A stretch of 64,000 bases of DNA from Sphingobium psychrophilum (GCF_012927105.1 NZ_JABBFV010000010.1:62001-126000); one strand, 5' to 3'; positions 27,355-36,529 are shown, counted from the stretch's first letter. Program-made: numbers and translations. The notes: generated from the sequence alone by a model not told the origin.

Positions 27355-27422
27355 CCGTTCGTTTCGAGCGAAGTCGAGAAACCGAAGCGCAGACGTTCCT
27401 CGACTTCGCGCGAAACGAACGG
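27355..27422. repeat. dispersed palindromic repeat, copy 4 (short form)
   Basis: Short-form hairpin with arms CCGTTCGTTTCGAGCGAAG and CTTCGCGCGAAACGAACGG. It lies between the EEP-family gene and the patatin gene, both leftward. Confidence 0.88.
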
Positions 27423-27431
27423 ATGCAGTGA

Positions 27432-28130
27432 CTACCCAACCGAAAACTCCGCCCAGATCGGCAGATGGTCCGACGCCTTTCTTGCCGCACCGCTTTCATG
27501 GACGCCGCAATCCTTGAGCGTCAGACGCTCGCAATGCATGATCCGGTCGAGCCGCGCCACCGGCCGCCGCGCATGGAAGCTGCGGCCGCACGGCGCGAAA
27601 CTATAATGGCGCGCAAAATCGGCCAGGCAGCCGCGCCCGGCGCTCCATTCGTTGAGGTCGCCCATCAGCACCGTGGGCATCGCCACGCCCTGCGCCGCGG
27701 CATGGATGACCGCCGCGGCCTGCTTGCGTCGCCACAGGCCCGACAGGTCGAGATGCATGCCGAACACGCGCACGCTCGCGCCGCCCGTCGTTACTTCCGC
27801 CATGGTCGCGCCGCGCGGCTCCAGATAGGGCAGGTGCAGCACGTCATGCGCGCCCAGTTCAGCGCTCTTGCGCACCAGCAGCGCATTGCCGTGCCAGCCC
27901 ATCGAATCGGCCTGCACGTCCAGCGGCACCGCTTTATAGTCGCTCTGGCTGTCCATCAGCCGCGGCGGGATTGCCGCCGATCGCACGCCAAAGCGCCGGT
28001 CGGCCTCCTGCAATGCGATAATGTCGGCATCGACTTCCGCCAGCACCTCAAGCACCCGTTCGGGCATCCGCCGCCGGTCGGTGCCTATGGCCTTGCGGAT
28101 ATTATAGCTCGCGACACGGATTGTTTTCAT
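27432..28130 (-). CDS. endonuclease/exonuclease/phosphatase family protein
   Basis: 232 aa EEP-fold hydrolase. Motifs in order: SYNIRK (Asn ligand), ALQEADRR (catalytic Glu), HLDLSG, LMGDLNEW (Asp-x-Asn), and SDHLPIW (final Asp-His pair). No signal peptide. The start is ATG 28130 (MKTIRVASYNIR), with an in-frame extension of 20 residues rejected as non-family. The substrate could be DNA, a phospholipid headgroup or another phosphodiester; the sequence does not decide. Divergent from radA. Confidence 0.85.
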   Translation of the reverse strand: MKTIRVASYNIRKAIGTDRRRMPERVLEVLAEVDADIIALQEADRRFGVRSAAIPPRLMDSQSDYKAVPLDVQADSMGWHGNALLVRKSAELGAHDVLHLPYLEPRGATMAEVTTGGASVRVFGMHLDLSGLWRRKQAAAVIHAAAQGVAMPTVLMGDLNEWSAGRGCLADFARHYSFAPCGRSFHARRPVARLDRIMHCERLTLKDCGVHESGAARKASDHLPIWAEFSVG

Positions 28131-28219
28131 GGCCGTAACAATGCGCCAGCGCGCCGGATGTTTCCAGTACCCGCCGCGATGTTCTTGCATTGTTCGCGCT
28201 TGCCCGCCATATCGGTGCC

Positions 28220-29587
28220 ATGGCCAAGGTAAAGCGCAAATTCGTCTGTCAGCAATGCGGCACCGTTGCGGCCCGCTGGCAGGGCCAGTGCGAGGATTGC
28301 GGCGAGTGGAACAGCATCGTCGAGGAAGCGGCCGAAACCGTCTTTTCCTCGCGCCACGACCTGCAAAATGGCGGCCGCGCGATCACGCTGATCGGTCTAG
28401 ACAGCAAGATCGAACTGCCGCCGCGCACCAGCACCGGCATCGCCGAATTCGACCGGGCGCTGGGCGGCGGCATCGTCGCTGGCTCCGCCACCCTGATCGG
28501 TGGTGATCCGGGCATCGGCAAATCGACGCTTTTGCTCCAGGCCGCGGCGCGCGTCGCCGCGCGCGGGCTGTCGGTGGCCTATATCAGTGGCGAGGAAGCG
28601 ACCGACCAGGTCCGCCTGCGCGCGCAGCGACTGGGCCTGGGTAACGCCCCGGTCATGCTCGCCAGCGCGACGTCGGTGCGCGACATCCTGACCACCCTGA
28701 GCGAAGGGCAGCCGCCCGCCCTGCTGGTGATCGATTCGATCCAGACGATGCATAGCGACCTGATCGAGGGCGCGCCGGGCACCGTCAGCCAGGTCCGCGC
28801 CTCGTCCCAGGAACTGATCAAATTCGCCAAGCAGCGCGGCACTGCGCTGATCCTCGTCGGCCATGTGACCAAGGATGGCAGCATCGCCGGCCCGCGCGTG
28901 CTGGAACATATGGTCGACACCGTGCTGGCGTTCGAGGGCGAACGCAGCCACCAATATCGCATCCTGCGCGCGATCAAGAATCGCTTCGGCGGCACCGACG
29001 AGATCGGCGTCTTCGCCATGGTCGCCGAAGGATTGGAGGAGGTCGCCAATCCCTCCGCCCTGTTCCTGACCCAGCGCGACGAGACAGTGACGGGTGCCAC
29101 CGTCTTCCCCGCGCTGGAAGGGACACGCCCGGTCTTGGTCGAAATCCAGGCGCTGGTCGTGCGCTTGTCCAGCGGTGCCACGCCCCGGCGCGCAGTGGTC
29201 GGCTGGGACAGCGGGCGGCTGGCCATGGTGCTGGCCGTGCTGGAGGCGCGCTGCGGCCTCAGTTTCTCGACCTGCGAAGTCTATCTGAACGTCGCGGGCG
29301 GCTATCGCCTGTCCGATCCCGCCGCCGATCTGGCCGTCGCCGCCGCCTTGGTATCGGCGCTGTCGGAAAAGCCGCTGCCCTCCGACGTCGTCCTGTTCGG
29401 GGAGATTGCGCTGTCGAGCGAGATCCGCCCCGTCGCCCACGCCCCGCTGCGGCTGCGCGAATCGGCCAAGCTCGGCTTCAACCGCGCCTTCATCCCCGCG
29501 GCTGCGGCCGATGGAGTGAAGGGAATCGCGGTCAGTGGTTTCCGCACCCTCGCGCAGCTTGTTGACCAGATGCTGGGACGCGGATAG
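28220..29587 (+). CDS. radA: DNA repair protein RadA
   Basis: 455 aa RecA-like ATPase that drives branch migration in recombination. It has an N-terminal C4 zinc finger (CQQCG...CEDCG, residues 10-30), Walker A GGDPGIGKSTLLLQA (near residue 95), the RadA-specific KNRFGGTDE motif and a C-terminal Lon-like domain. ATG 28220 (MAKVKRKFVCQQCG) matches family starts; an upstream in-frame ATG adds 10 non-conserved residues. cvpA follows 11 bases later. Confidence 0.96.
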   Translation: MAKVKRKFVCQQCGTVAARWQGQCEDCGEWNSIVEEAAETVFSSRHDLQNGGRAITLIGLDSKIELPPRTSTGIAEFDRALGGGIVAGSATLIGGDPGIGKSTLLLQAAARVAARGLSVAYISGEEATDQVRLRAQRLGLGNAPVMLASATSVRDILTTLSEGQPPALLVIDSIQTMHSDLIEGAPGTVSQVRASSQELIKFAKQRGTALILVGHVTKDGSIAGPRVLEHMVDTVLAFEGERSHQYRILRAIKNRFGGTDEIGVFAMVAEGLEEVANPSALFLTQRDETVTGATVFPALEGTRPVLVEIQALVVRLSSGATPRRAVVGWDSGRLAMVLAVLEARCGLSFSTCEVYLNVAGGYRLSDPAADLAVAAALVSALSEKPLPSDVVLFGEIALSSEIRPVAHAPLRLRESAKLGFNRAFIPAAAADGVKGIAVSGFRTLAQLVDQMLGRG

Positions 29588-29598
29588 CCACAGGCGCA

Positions 29599-30117
29599 AT
29601 GAACGCCATCGACATATCTGTCCTGCTCGCCATCGGCGGTTGCGCTATATTGGGCCTCATGCGCGGTTTCGTGCTGGAAACCCTCTCGCTCATCGCCTGG
29701 GTGCTGGCGATCTTCTGCATCCGCCTGTTCCACGCCTCGGTCGCCGAAGTGCTGACACCCTTTATCGGCACCGCCAGCGGCGCGGCGATCCTGGCGCTGG
29801 CGCTGGTGTTCGGCGTGACCTTCGGCGCGGGCAAGATGATCGCCCACGTCATCGGCCGCCGCACCCGCCAGTCCGTGCTCGGGCCTGTTGATCGCGTGCT
29901 GGGCGCTGGCTTCGGCGCCGTTAAGGGCCTGATCGGCGCGACCCTGCTCTTCCTCGCCTTCAGCCTGGTCTATGACACTTTCTACGGCAGCGGCGCGCGT
30001 CGCCCGGACTGGCTGTCGGACGCCCGCACCTATCCGCTACTCAACGCCAGCGGTCAGGCGATCAGCGAATTTCTGGCCGAACAGCGCGCGAAAAAGCCGG
30101 TTGTTGAGGATAGGTGA
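29599..30117 (+). CDS. cvpA: CvpA family membrane protein
   Basis: 172 aa inner-membrane protein with four hydrophobic segments in the first ~125 residues (start MNAIDISVLLAIGGCAILG, then GFVLETLSLIAWVLAIF). The family was first linked to colicin V production and purine-operon context; its biochemical role is unclear. In alphaproteobacteria it often follows radA and precedes purF; here purF does not follow, and a palindromic repeat ends the unit instead. Confidence 0.88.
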   Translation: MNAIDISVLLAIGGCAILGLMRGFVLETLSLIAWVLAIFCIRLFHASVAEVLTPFIGTASGAAILALALVFGVTFGAGKMIAHVIGRRTRQSVLGPVDRVLGAGFGAVKGLIGATLLFLAFSLVYDTFYGSGARRPDWLSDARTYPLLNASGQAISEFLAEQRAKKPVVEDR

Positions 30118-30125
30118 ATGAGATT

Positions 30126-30241
30126 CGTTCGTCCTGAGTAGCCATTGAGCGAAGTCGAAATGGCGTATCGAAGGATAGGGCTTGGCACTGATGCTTCGAT
30201 ACGGGCCATCGACAAGCTCAGGCCCTACTCAGCACGAACGG
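30126..30241. repeat. dispersed palindromic repeat, copy 5 (long form)
   Basis: Arms CGTTCGTCCTGAGTAGCCA and GCCCTACTCAGCACGAACG, inner pair GTATCGAAGGAT / GCTTCGATACGG. Located between the convergent cvpA and SDR genes. Confidence 0.88.
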
Positions 30242-30268
30242 ATGATGTGGAGCAATAGAAGGACAGCC

Positions 30269-31186
30269 TCACAGCCACCCCTTCTCCCGATAGGCCGCCG
30301 CCGTCGCTTGCAACCCGTCCTGTGTCTTCACCTGCGGCAACCATAGCCGCTTGGGCGGTTGCTTGCGCTTCGCCACCACCCAGTCGGGATGGCAGAAATA
30401 ATCGACCCGGTCGGGGGTCAGCTTCGCGTTCTTGCCGCGCACCATCCGGTCGGTCCGCGCCGCGACGTTCAACAGCCATTCCGGCGTGGCGAAAGTCCGC
30501 ACCGCCCGCCCGACCGCCCGGCCGATCGCTGACCCAAAATCCCGATGATCCCATCCGCCCGGCGTGCCGTCATCCACCTCATAGGTGCGCGTCAGGCTGT
30601 TCTCGCGTTCCTGCGTCAACGCCAGCAATAGCGCCGCCAGATCGCTTACATGGATCACCGACAGCCGCCCGCCCGGCGGCAGCAGCATGACGCCGCGCTT
30701 GGCCATGCGGAACAGTTCCAGCATCTCGCGGTCGCCCGGCCCGTAAATGGCGGGCGGGCGCACGATCGTCCAATCCAGGCCGCTCGCCTTCACATGTTTT
30801 TCGGCCAGTTCCTTGGACCAGCCATAATCGGACAAGCCCGGCTCCCGCGCCGCCAGCGACGACACATGGATCAGTCGCTTGATCCCGCGTTTGCGCATCG
30901 CATCGACCACCGCCATGGTGCCACGCGCATTGCCCGCTTCAAACCCCTCGCGGTCGGGCGCGTTCACCACGCCTGCGATATGGATCACCGCATCGGCGTC
31001 GCGCACCAGCGTATCGAGCGCGGCGCTATCCTCCAGCGACCCATGCACCCATTTCAGCCTGGCGCGCGGCGGCTGCGCCCGACGGGTCAGCGCGTTGATG
31101 CGCAGCCCGTCGCTCAGCGCCTGCTCCAGCGTCTCGGCACCGACGAATCCCGTCGCGCCGGTCATGGCAATTCGCATCTGCTGCAT
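30269..31186 (-). CDS. NAD(P)-dependent epimerase/reductase-like protein (atypical SDR)
   Basis: 305 aa atypical short-chain dehydrogenase. Rossmann motif TGATGFVGAETL near residues 9-20; the active-site YGWSK (Tyr-x-x-x-Lys) near 125 is intact, with an upstream HVSSLA serine. It resembles the NDUFA9-like/sugar-epimerase group; no substrate can be named. It begins 5 bases after the proB stop, so it is coupled to proB. An alternative start (MRIAMTG) lies nine bases inside. Confidence 0.8.
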   Translation of the reverse strand: MQQMRIAMTGATGFVGAETLEQALSDGLRINALTRRAQPPRARLKWVHGSLEDSAALDTLVRDADAVIHIAGVVNAPDREGFEAGNARGTMAVVDAMRKRGIKRLIHVSSLAAREPGLSDYGWSKELAEKHVKASGLDWTIVRPPAIYGPGDREMLELFRMAKRGVMLLPPGGRLSVIHVSDLAALLLALTQERENSLTRTYEVDDGTPGGWDHRDFGSAIGRAVGRAVRTFATPEWLLNVAARTDRMVRGKNAKLTPDRVDYFCHPDWVVAKRKQPPKRLWLPQVKTQDGLQATAAAYREKGWL

Positions 31187-31191
31187 GTCTC

Positions 31192-32322
31192 TCAGACCAT
31201 CGCCATATGGTCGCGATGGACCAGCACCGATCGCGGCATTTCGCCCAGCAACGCTGCGATGTCGTCGCTGCGTTTGCCTGCGATCTTCGCCGCGGCCTCG
31301 CTGTCATATTCGATCAGCCCGCGCGCGATCACCCGGCCATCCTGCGCCACGATATCGATCACGTCGCCCCGATCGAACACGCCCTCGACACTGGCGACCC
31401 CGGCGGGCAGCAGGCTGTTGCCCTTGCCCAGCGCCTTTTCCGCCCCCGCGTCGACGATGATCCGCCCGCGCGTGGTCAGACGCCCGGCCAGCCAACCCTT
31501 GCGCGCGCCTTTGCCTTGTGCGGCCAGGAAGATCGACCCCTTGCCGCCACCCGCCCAACGCGACAGCGGCGCATCGACTTCGCCCGAAATGATCGCCAGA
31601 TGCGCGCCCGCGCCGGTCGCGATCCGCGCCGCCTGGATCTTCGACACCATGCCGCCCGATCCCATGCCGGATGCCGACCCGTCATCGGCCATCGCCGCGA
31701 TCCGCGCGTCGATCGTCTCTATCGTTTCAATCAGCATGGCGCTCGCATCGGCGTGCGGGTTGGCGGTGTAAAGCCCGTCGACATCGGAAAGCAGCACAAC
31801 CGCGTCAGCCCGTGCCGCCTGTCCGATGCGCGCCGCCAGCCGGTCATTGTCGCCGAAACGGATTTCAGCCGTCGCCACGCTGTCATTCTCATTGACCACC
31901 GGCACGACATTCAGCGCCATCAGCCGCTCCAGCGTCGCCGAGGCATTGAGGTAGCGGCGGCGATTTTCCAGGTCGTCCAGCGTGACCAGCATCTGCGCGG
32001 CGGTGATGCCCTTTTCATCGAGCAGGCTGGCCCAGCATTGCGACAAAGCGATCTGCCCCGTCGCCGCCGCCGCCTGCGCATCCTCCAGCGACCCGCGTCC
32101 CCCCTTGGGCAGCTTCAGCCGCCGCGCGCCCAGCGCGATCGCGCCCGACGACACGATGATGACCTGCTGGCCCGCCGCCCGGCGTGCCGCAACATCGGAA
32201 ACCAGCGTGCGCAGCCAGTCCACCCGCACTGCGCCGGTTGGATCGACCAGCAGCGCCGACCCGATCTTAACGACCAGGCGGCGGACCAGGGCAGGGGGGA
32301 AACCGGAAAGGGGAGAGGTCAC
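31192..32322 (-). CDS. proB: glutamate 5-kinase
   Basis: First enzyme of proline synthesis: phosphorylates glutamate to gamma-glutamyl phosphate. Amino acid kinase domain with VVKIGSALLV, IVSSGAIALGARRL, VPVVNENDSV and DVDGLYTANP, then a C-terminal PUA domain. 376 aa from a GTG at 32322, chosen because the longer open frame upstream is translated palindromic repeat. No strong Shine-Dalgarno is seen. proA is not adjacent; the next gene is an SDR reductase. Confidence 0.92.
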   Translation of the reverse strand: MTSPLSGFPPALVRRLVVKIGSALLVDPTGAVRVDWLRTLVSDVAARRAAGQQVIIVSSGAIALGARRLKLPKGGRGSLEDAQAAAATGQIALSQCWASLLDEKGITAAQMLVTLDDLENRRRYLNASATLERLMALNVVPVVNENDSVATAEIRFGDNDRLAARIGQAARADAVVLLSDVDGLYTANPHADASAMLIETIETIDARIAAMADDGSASGMGSGGMVSKIQAARIATGAGAHLAIISGEVDAPLSRWAGGGKGSIFLAAQGKGARKGWLAGRLTTRGRIIVDAGAEKALGKGNSLLPAGVASVEGVFDRGDVIDIVAQDGRVIARGLIEYDSEAAAKIAGKRSDDIAALLGEMPRSVLVHRDHMAMV

Positions 32323-32333
32323 AGGCAAATGGT

Positions 32334-32401
32334 CCGTTCGGTTCGAGCGAAGTCGAGAACCGTCATGCACCCGCGTCTCGACTTCGCTCGCAGCGAACGG
32401 G
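32334..32401. repeat. dispersed palindromic repeat, copy 6 (short form)
   Basis: Arms CCGTTCGGTTCGAGCGAAG and CTTCGCTCGCAGCGAACGG. It occupies the gap between obgE and proB, about 12 bases upstream of the proB start codon. Confidence 0.88.
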
Positions 32402-32416
32402 TGTCATGCACATCGC

Positions 32417-33514
32417 CTAGATCGGCGACCACGCTCCGTCGCTCTCTTTTCCCGCCTCCTCGGAAGCCTCACGGGCATCCTCGTCCATCATCAGCAGCAC
32501 CGCGTCGAGCAGCAGGCCCACGCCCTCGCCGGTCGCGCCGGAAATGATGAACACATCCTCCACGCCCGCTTCGTCGCGCAACTGGTCGGCGATGTCTTCC
32601 ATCAGCTCCTGCCCAAGCAGATCGCCCTTGTTGAGCACCACGATCTGCGGCTTTTCGTCCAGCCCTTCGCCATAGGCGGCCAGTTCTTCGGTGACGATGT
32701 GAAACGCTTCGACCGGATCGTCGACGGTGGCGTCGATCAGGTGCAGCAGCACGCGACACCGTTCGATATGGCCCAGGAAGCGGTCGCCGATGCCCACGCC
32801 CTCCGCCGCGCCCGCGATCAGGCCCGGAATGTCCGCCAGCACGAATTCGCGATCCTTGTGCAGCACCACACCCAATTGTGGCTTGGTGGTGGTGAAGGCA
32901 TAGGCGCCGACCTTCGCCTTGGTGTTGGTAACCTGGTTGATAAGCGTCGACTTGCCCGCATTGGGCATCCCTACCAGGCCGACGTCGGCTAGCAGCTTCA
33001 GCCGCAGCCATACCCACAGTTCCTGGCCCGGCCAGCCCGTGCCATGCTGGCGCGGCGCGCGGTTGGTGCTGGTCTTGTAGGACATGTTGCCCCGGCCACC
33101 GTCGCCGCCGCGCAGGAAGGTGACGCGCTGCCCGACCTCGGTGAAGTCGGCCAGCACGTCCTGATCCTCATAATCAGGAATGCCGTCCTCGTCCTCGCTG
33201 CCTTCGATCGGCTTGGGGTCGGACAAGATCTGCGTGCCCACCGGCACCTTGATGATCAGATCCTTGCCGCCCGCGCCATAGCGGTTCTTGCCCATGCCGG
33301 GCGTGCCGCGCTGCGCCTTGAAATGCTGGGTGTAGCGGAAGTCGATCAGGGTATTGAGGCCCTGGACCGCTTCGAAGATGATGTCGCCGCCCTTGCCGCC
33401 GTTACCGCCGTCGGGGCCGCCATATTCCTCATATTTTTCGCGACGAAAACTGACCGCGCCGGGGCCGCCCCAGCCGGATTTGATGTAGATTTTGGCTTGA
33501 TCGAGAAAATGCAT
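32417..33514 (-). CDS. obgE: GTPase Obg/CgtA
   Basis: Essential ribosome-associated GTPase. 365 aa with the Gly-rich Obg fold (REKYEEYGGPDGGNGGKGGD) and a G domain: G1 GMPNAGKSTLI, G3 DIPGLI, G4 NKGD. The ATG at 33514 (MHFLDQAKIYIKSGWGG) is the conserved start; nine upstream codons are excluded. It belongs to the same leftward direction as rplU-rpmA further right, though here the TetR and other genes separate them. Confidence 0.95.
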   Translation of the reverse strand: MHFLDQAKIYIKSGWGGPGAVSFRREKYEEYGGPDGGNGGKGGDIIFEAVQGLNTLIDFRYTQHFKAQRGTPGMGKNRYGAGGKDLIIKVPVGTQILSDPKPIEGSEDEDGIPDYEDQDVLADFTEVGQRVTFLRGGDGGRGNMSYKTSTNRAPRQHGTGWPGQELWVWLRLKLLADVGLVGMPNAGKSTLINQVTNTKAKVGAYAFTTTKPQLGVVLHKDREFVLADIPGLIAGAAEGVGIGDRFLGHIERCRVLLHLIDATVDDPVEAFHIVTEELAAYGEGLDEKPQIVVLNKGDLLGQELMEDIADQLRDEAGVEDVFIISGATGEGVGLLLDAVLLMMDEDAREASEEAGKESDGAWSPI

Positions 33515-33544
33515 GGGCGGCCCATAGCGCCATCCGGGCAATAA

Positions 33545-34162
33545 TTAAACCTTAGCTTGCGCCGCCATCGCCGCGGCCTCCTGCATCAGCGCGAATGTCA
33601 GGCTGCGCGTGGCGATTTCGCGCGCTTTTTCGCGCGGCAGGGCGAGCGCGGCAGCCATCGCCCCGCCCAGCTGCGAATCGCCCAGCGCCAGCAGGACGAG
33701 CATCAGCGTATTGTCGCGGATCAGTTCGGCCAGATGCGGGGTCCGCGCGGTCGCCGCCAGTTTGTCGACCAGCCGGTGGATCGCCTCCACCACCGGGTCC
33801 AGCGCATCCTCATTGCCCGACGCCAGCATCCAGCTTGCCAGCGCACCCGCACCCTCCCGGTCGAACGCATCGAACGTCATGTCGACGATGGTGCGCGGGC
33901 TGACCTCGCCGCGTCGCGCCGCATCCACCGCCTCGCCGATCTTGGTGGTGATCGTGTCGGCCAGATGCGCCGCCAGCGCTTTCTGCAATCCCGCGGCCGA
34001 TCCGAAATGGTGCAGCAGATTGGCGTGGGTGCGCCCGACCCGCCCGGCCACGGCCTTGAGCGTCACCGCCTGCGGCCCCGACTCGATCAGCAGATCGCGG
34101 GCCGCCTCCACGGCGACAAGGCGGCTTTCATCCGGGCTAAGACGCGCGCGCTTTATTGACAT
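33545..34162 (-). CDS. TetR/AcrR family transcriptional regulator
   Basis: 205 aa repressor-type regulator. The N-terminal helix-turn-helix is VTLKAVAGRVGRTHANLLHHF; the C-terminal ~150 residues are the helical ligand-binding domain. The start is ATG 34162 (MSIKRARLSPDES). It is divergent from the metal-dependent hydrolase gene across a 54-base AT-rich gap containing a palindrome, so it probably represses both itself and that gene. Confidence 0.9.
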   Translation of the reverse strand: MSIKRARLSPDESRLVAVEAARDLLIESGPQAVTLKAVAGRVGRTHANLLHHFGSAAGLQKALAAHLADTITTKIGEAVDAARRGEVSPRTIVDMTFDAFDREGAGALASWMLASGNEDALDPVVEAIHRLVDKLAATARTPHLAELIRDNTLMLVLLALGDSQLGGAMAAALALPREKAREIATRSLTFALMQEAAAMAAQAKV

Positions 34163-34164
34163 GA

Positions 34165-34200
34165 TTGTAAGCAACTCTTATTTACATCAATGTAAGTAAC
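34165..34200. promoter_or_regulatory. candidate TetR operator in divergent gap
   Basis: A perfect palindrome TTACATCAATGTAA (34182-34195) lies between the divergent genes. It is part of two direct repeats 25 bases apart: TTGTAAGCAAC (34165-34175) and ATGTAAGTAAC (34190-34200). The spot is where both promoters must be, and the AT-rich composition stands out from the GC-rich surroundings. Confidence 0.65.
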
Positions 34201-34216
34201 GACCGGAGACATATCC

Positions 34217-35068
34217 ATGACCCCGACCGACCTCACCATAACGCCCCGCGACCGCCGTTTCGGACGGGATCGCGTGACGGCGCGACATTGGCTGAACGGC
34301 GATCCGATCGCCACGGCTTTCTTCAATGCGCTGTCGATCACCTTCCCGCGCGGCGAAGCCTATTTCATCGATAGCGTTCGCACTTTCCGCGATGGTGTTC
34401 CGGCCAGGCTGGCGGGCGAGATCGCCGCTTTCACCAAACAGGAAGTCGTCCACAGCCGCGAACATCTCGCCTTCAACCGGCAGGTGACCGACCATGGCTA
34501 TGACGTGTCCCGCCTCGACGCCGACGTGACGATGATGTTGGACCTCGCCAAACAACGCCCGCCGATCGCCAGCCTGGCCGCGACCATGGCGCTGGAGCAT
34601 TTCACCGCCATCCTCGCCCATGAACTGCTCAGCGACCCGCGCCATCTAGACGGCGCCGACCCGGAAAGCGCCGCCCTGTGGCGCTGGCACGCGATCGAGG
34701 AGATCGAGCATAAGGGCGTGGCGCACGACACCTGGGTCCATGCCACGCGCGACTGGAGCCGGTTCAAGCGCTGGTGGGTGAAGACCGCTATGATGCTGGT
34801 CGTGACGAAGCATTTCCTCCACCACCGCGCCCGCGGCATGATGGACCTGCTGCGGCAGGACGGTGTTACAGGCTATCGGGCCTGGGGCGGGTTGCTGCGT
34901 TATGCGCTGGTCCGGCCGGGTATAGTGCGCCGGGTGGCGCGGCCGTGGCTCGGCTATTTCCTGCCCGGCTTCCATCCGTGGCAGGTCGACGACCGCGCAC
35001 TCATCGCCCTGGCCGACAGCCCCTATGCGCATGCACGGCAAGGCGGCGTACTCCCCTCCGCCGCTTGA
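34217..35068 (+). CDS. predicted metal-dependent hydrolase (ferritin-like, COG3687 type)
   Basis: 283 aa helical protein of the 'metal-dependent hydrolase' family (PF10118). Putative metal ligands sit in helices as KQEVVHSREH (about 75-84), MALEHFTAILAHE (about 122-134) and WHAIEEIEHKGVAHD (about 154-168), a diiron-like pattern of Glu/His pairs. Function has not been firmly established. Divergent from the TetR gene and likely its regulatory target. Confidence 0.8.
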   Translation: MTPTDLTITPRDRRFGRDRVTARHWLNGDPIATAFFNALSITFPRGEAYFIDSVRTFRDGVPARLAGEIAAFTKQEVVHSREHLAFNRQVTDHGYDVSRLDADVTMMLDLAKQRPPIASLAATMALEHFTAILAHELLSDPRHLDGADPESAALWRWHAIEEIEHKGVAHDTWVHATRDWSRFKRWWVKTAMMLVVTKHFLHHRARGMMDLLRQDGVTGYRAWGGLLRYALVRPGIVRRVARPWLGYFLPGFHPWQVDDRALIALADSPYAHARQGGVLPSAA

Positions 35069-35099
35069 CCGAAAGAAAGCGGAGCGCTCTTATCGGCGC

Positions 35100-35633
35100 A
35101 TGACCGATGCCCCCACACTCGAAACTATTCGCTTGGTCCTCCGCCCTCACCGGGTCACTGATTATGCCGCCTGCGCGGCGCTGTGGGCCGATGCAGACGT
35201 CGTCCGCCACATTGGCGGCGTCCCGCTCGACAGGCAGGCGGTCTGGTTCCGCATCCTGCGCTACGCCGGCATGTGGTCGCTGCTCGGCTACGGCATGTGG
35301 GTGATCGAGGAGCGCGACAGCGGCGCCTTTCTGGGCGAAGCGGGACTGCTGAATGCCGAAAGAGGCCTTGCCGAACTGGAAGGCGTGCCGGAAGCCGGTT
35401 GGGTGCTCGGCCCGCAAGCCTGGGGCAGGGGGATCGCCACCGAAGCGATGCAGGCGATCCTCGCCTGGAGCGACGCCCATCTCGAAGCGCCCTCGCTCCG
35501 CTGCATCATCGATCCGGGCAATGCGGCGTCGATCAAGGTTGCGCAGAAGCTGGGCTTCCAGGCGCTGACCGACACGCAACTGGGCGGAAAGCCGACGCGC
35601 GTGTTCGATCGGCCCAAGCATCCTCCCCAATGA
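35100..35633 (+). CDS. GNAT family N-acetyltransferase (RimJ/RimL-like)
   Basis: 177 aa acetyltransferase with the beginning TLETIRLVLRPHRVTDY and the acetyl-CoA binding segment LGPQAWGRGIATEAMQAIL (Q/R-x-x-G-x-G/A). The later CIIDPGNAASIKVAQKLGFQ is the typical RimJ/L C-terminal strand. Start ATG 35100 (MTDAPTLETIR). The substrate (protein N-terminus, antibiotic or small molecule) cannot be told. Confidence 0.88.
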   Translation: MTDAPTLETIRLVLRPHRVTDYAACAALWADADVVRHIGGVPLDRQAVWFRILRYAGMWSLLGYGMWVIEERDSGAFLGEAGLLNAERGLAELEGVPEAGWVLGPQAWGRGIATEAMQAILAWSDAHLEAPSLRCIIDPGNAASIKVAQKLGFQALTDTQLGGKPTRVFDRPKHPPQ

Positions 35634-35648
35634 CGGGGAGGCGGCTGT

Positions 35649-36224
35649 TCACGCCGCCATCGGGACTACAGCATCGCGATAAAGGTCCATCGCCGGATCG
35701 TTGCTTTGTCGACCCGCATCGCCTTCTTCGAACAACAGACAATCGACCAGGGCGTCGCGGCCCAGGCTGTAGCGCTGCGTGGTCTGTCCGCTGAAACGGA
35801 AGCCCAGCTTGCGCAGGACATTGCCCGACGCGCGATTGTCGGCAAAGTGGCTGGCGCGGATATCGCGCACGCCATTGGCGCGCGCCATGCCCAACACGGC
35901 GCGCGCGGCTTCAGTGGCAAACCCCAGCCCCCAGTAGGGACGGGCGATCCAATAGCCGAGTTCCGGCGCGCCATCCTCGTCCAGATGCACGCCGCATCCG
36001 CCGACCAGGCGCGGTGCGCCCTGGGTGCGGGTGAACGCCAGCAGGCGCGGCAATTGCGGATGCTGCGGCAGCGCTAGGAACGCCTGCGCATCGTCCAATC
36101 CATAGGGGCTGGGCGCGTGGGCCAGATTGCGCAGGATTGCGGGGTCGCCGATGGCCTGGGCCAGCGTGGCGGCATCTTCCATCCAGCCCGGACGCAGGAG
36201 CAGGCGGGGGGTACGGGCAAACAT
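35649..36224 (-). CDS. GNAT family N-acetyltransferase
   Basis: 191 aa RimJ/RimL-like acetyltransferase beginning MFARTPRLLLRPGWMED at 36224. The acetyl-CoA loop is YWGLGFATEAARAVL, followed by SHFADNRASGNVLRKLGF. It faces the other GNAT gene convergently with only 15 bases between stops. An upstream in-frame extension crosses the rpmA terminator and is not coding. Confidence 0.87.
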   Translation of the reverse strand: MFARTPRLLLRPGWMEDAATLAQAIGDPAILRNLAHAPSPYGLDDAQAFLALPQHPQLPRLLAFTRTQGAPRLVGGCGVHLDEDGAPELGYWIARPYWGLGFATEAARAVLGMARANGVRDIRASHFADNRASGNVLRKLGFRFSGQTTQRYSLGRDALVDCLLFEEGDAGRQSNDPAMDLYRDAVVPMAA

Positions 36225-36529
36225 TCTCGTCTCTCCTCTTATCAGCGCGCTTAGCCGCCAATCATGACGACTTCGCGACGCATTGTTCTGGATGGTTCCC
36301 CGCCCGCAAGACGCGCGAGAAGGCGTGGAGTTCCAGAGGCTTGAGGGAAATCGGAAGAGAACTGCACCCTTGTCGGTCGGCCGCGTTCCGGCAAAGAACG
36401 GGCAACGGAAAAAGGGGCGCTCCCATGAAAGGAGCGCCCCTTGTTTCCCTCGAAAACCGGCGGTTGCTGTCAAAGCCCTACCGGGAGGATCGCCCCTATT
36501 GTGGGGGACGATCCGTCATCGATCGTCCG
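36225..36529. other. 305-base intergenic region between GNAT and rpmA
   Basis: It contains the rpmA terminator (36407-36443) and the presumed promoter region for the leftward GNAT gene near 36225-36300. I see no ORF, tRNA or other repeat of note in the remainder. Confidence 0.6.
36407..36443 (-). terminator. rho-independent terminator of rplU-rpmA
   Basis: Read leftward: AAGGGGCGCTCC, loop TTTCAT, then GGGAGCGCCCC followed by TTTTTT. A long GC stem with a U-run, located ~90 bases beyond the rpmA stop. Confidence 0.92.

Noticed and set aside
25890-27431. 513-residue open frame antisense to the patatin gene
   Set aside because: Shadow frame; catalytic motifs are on the opposite strand.
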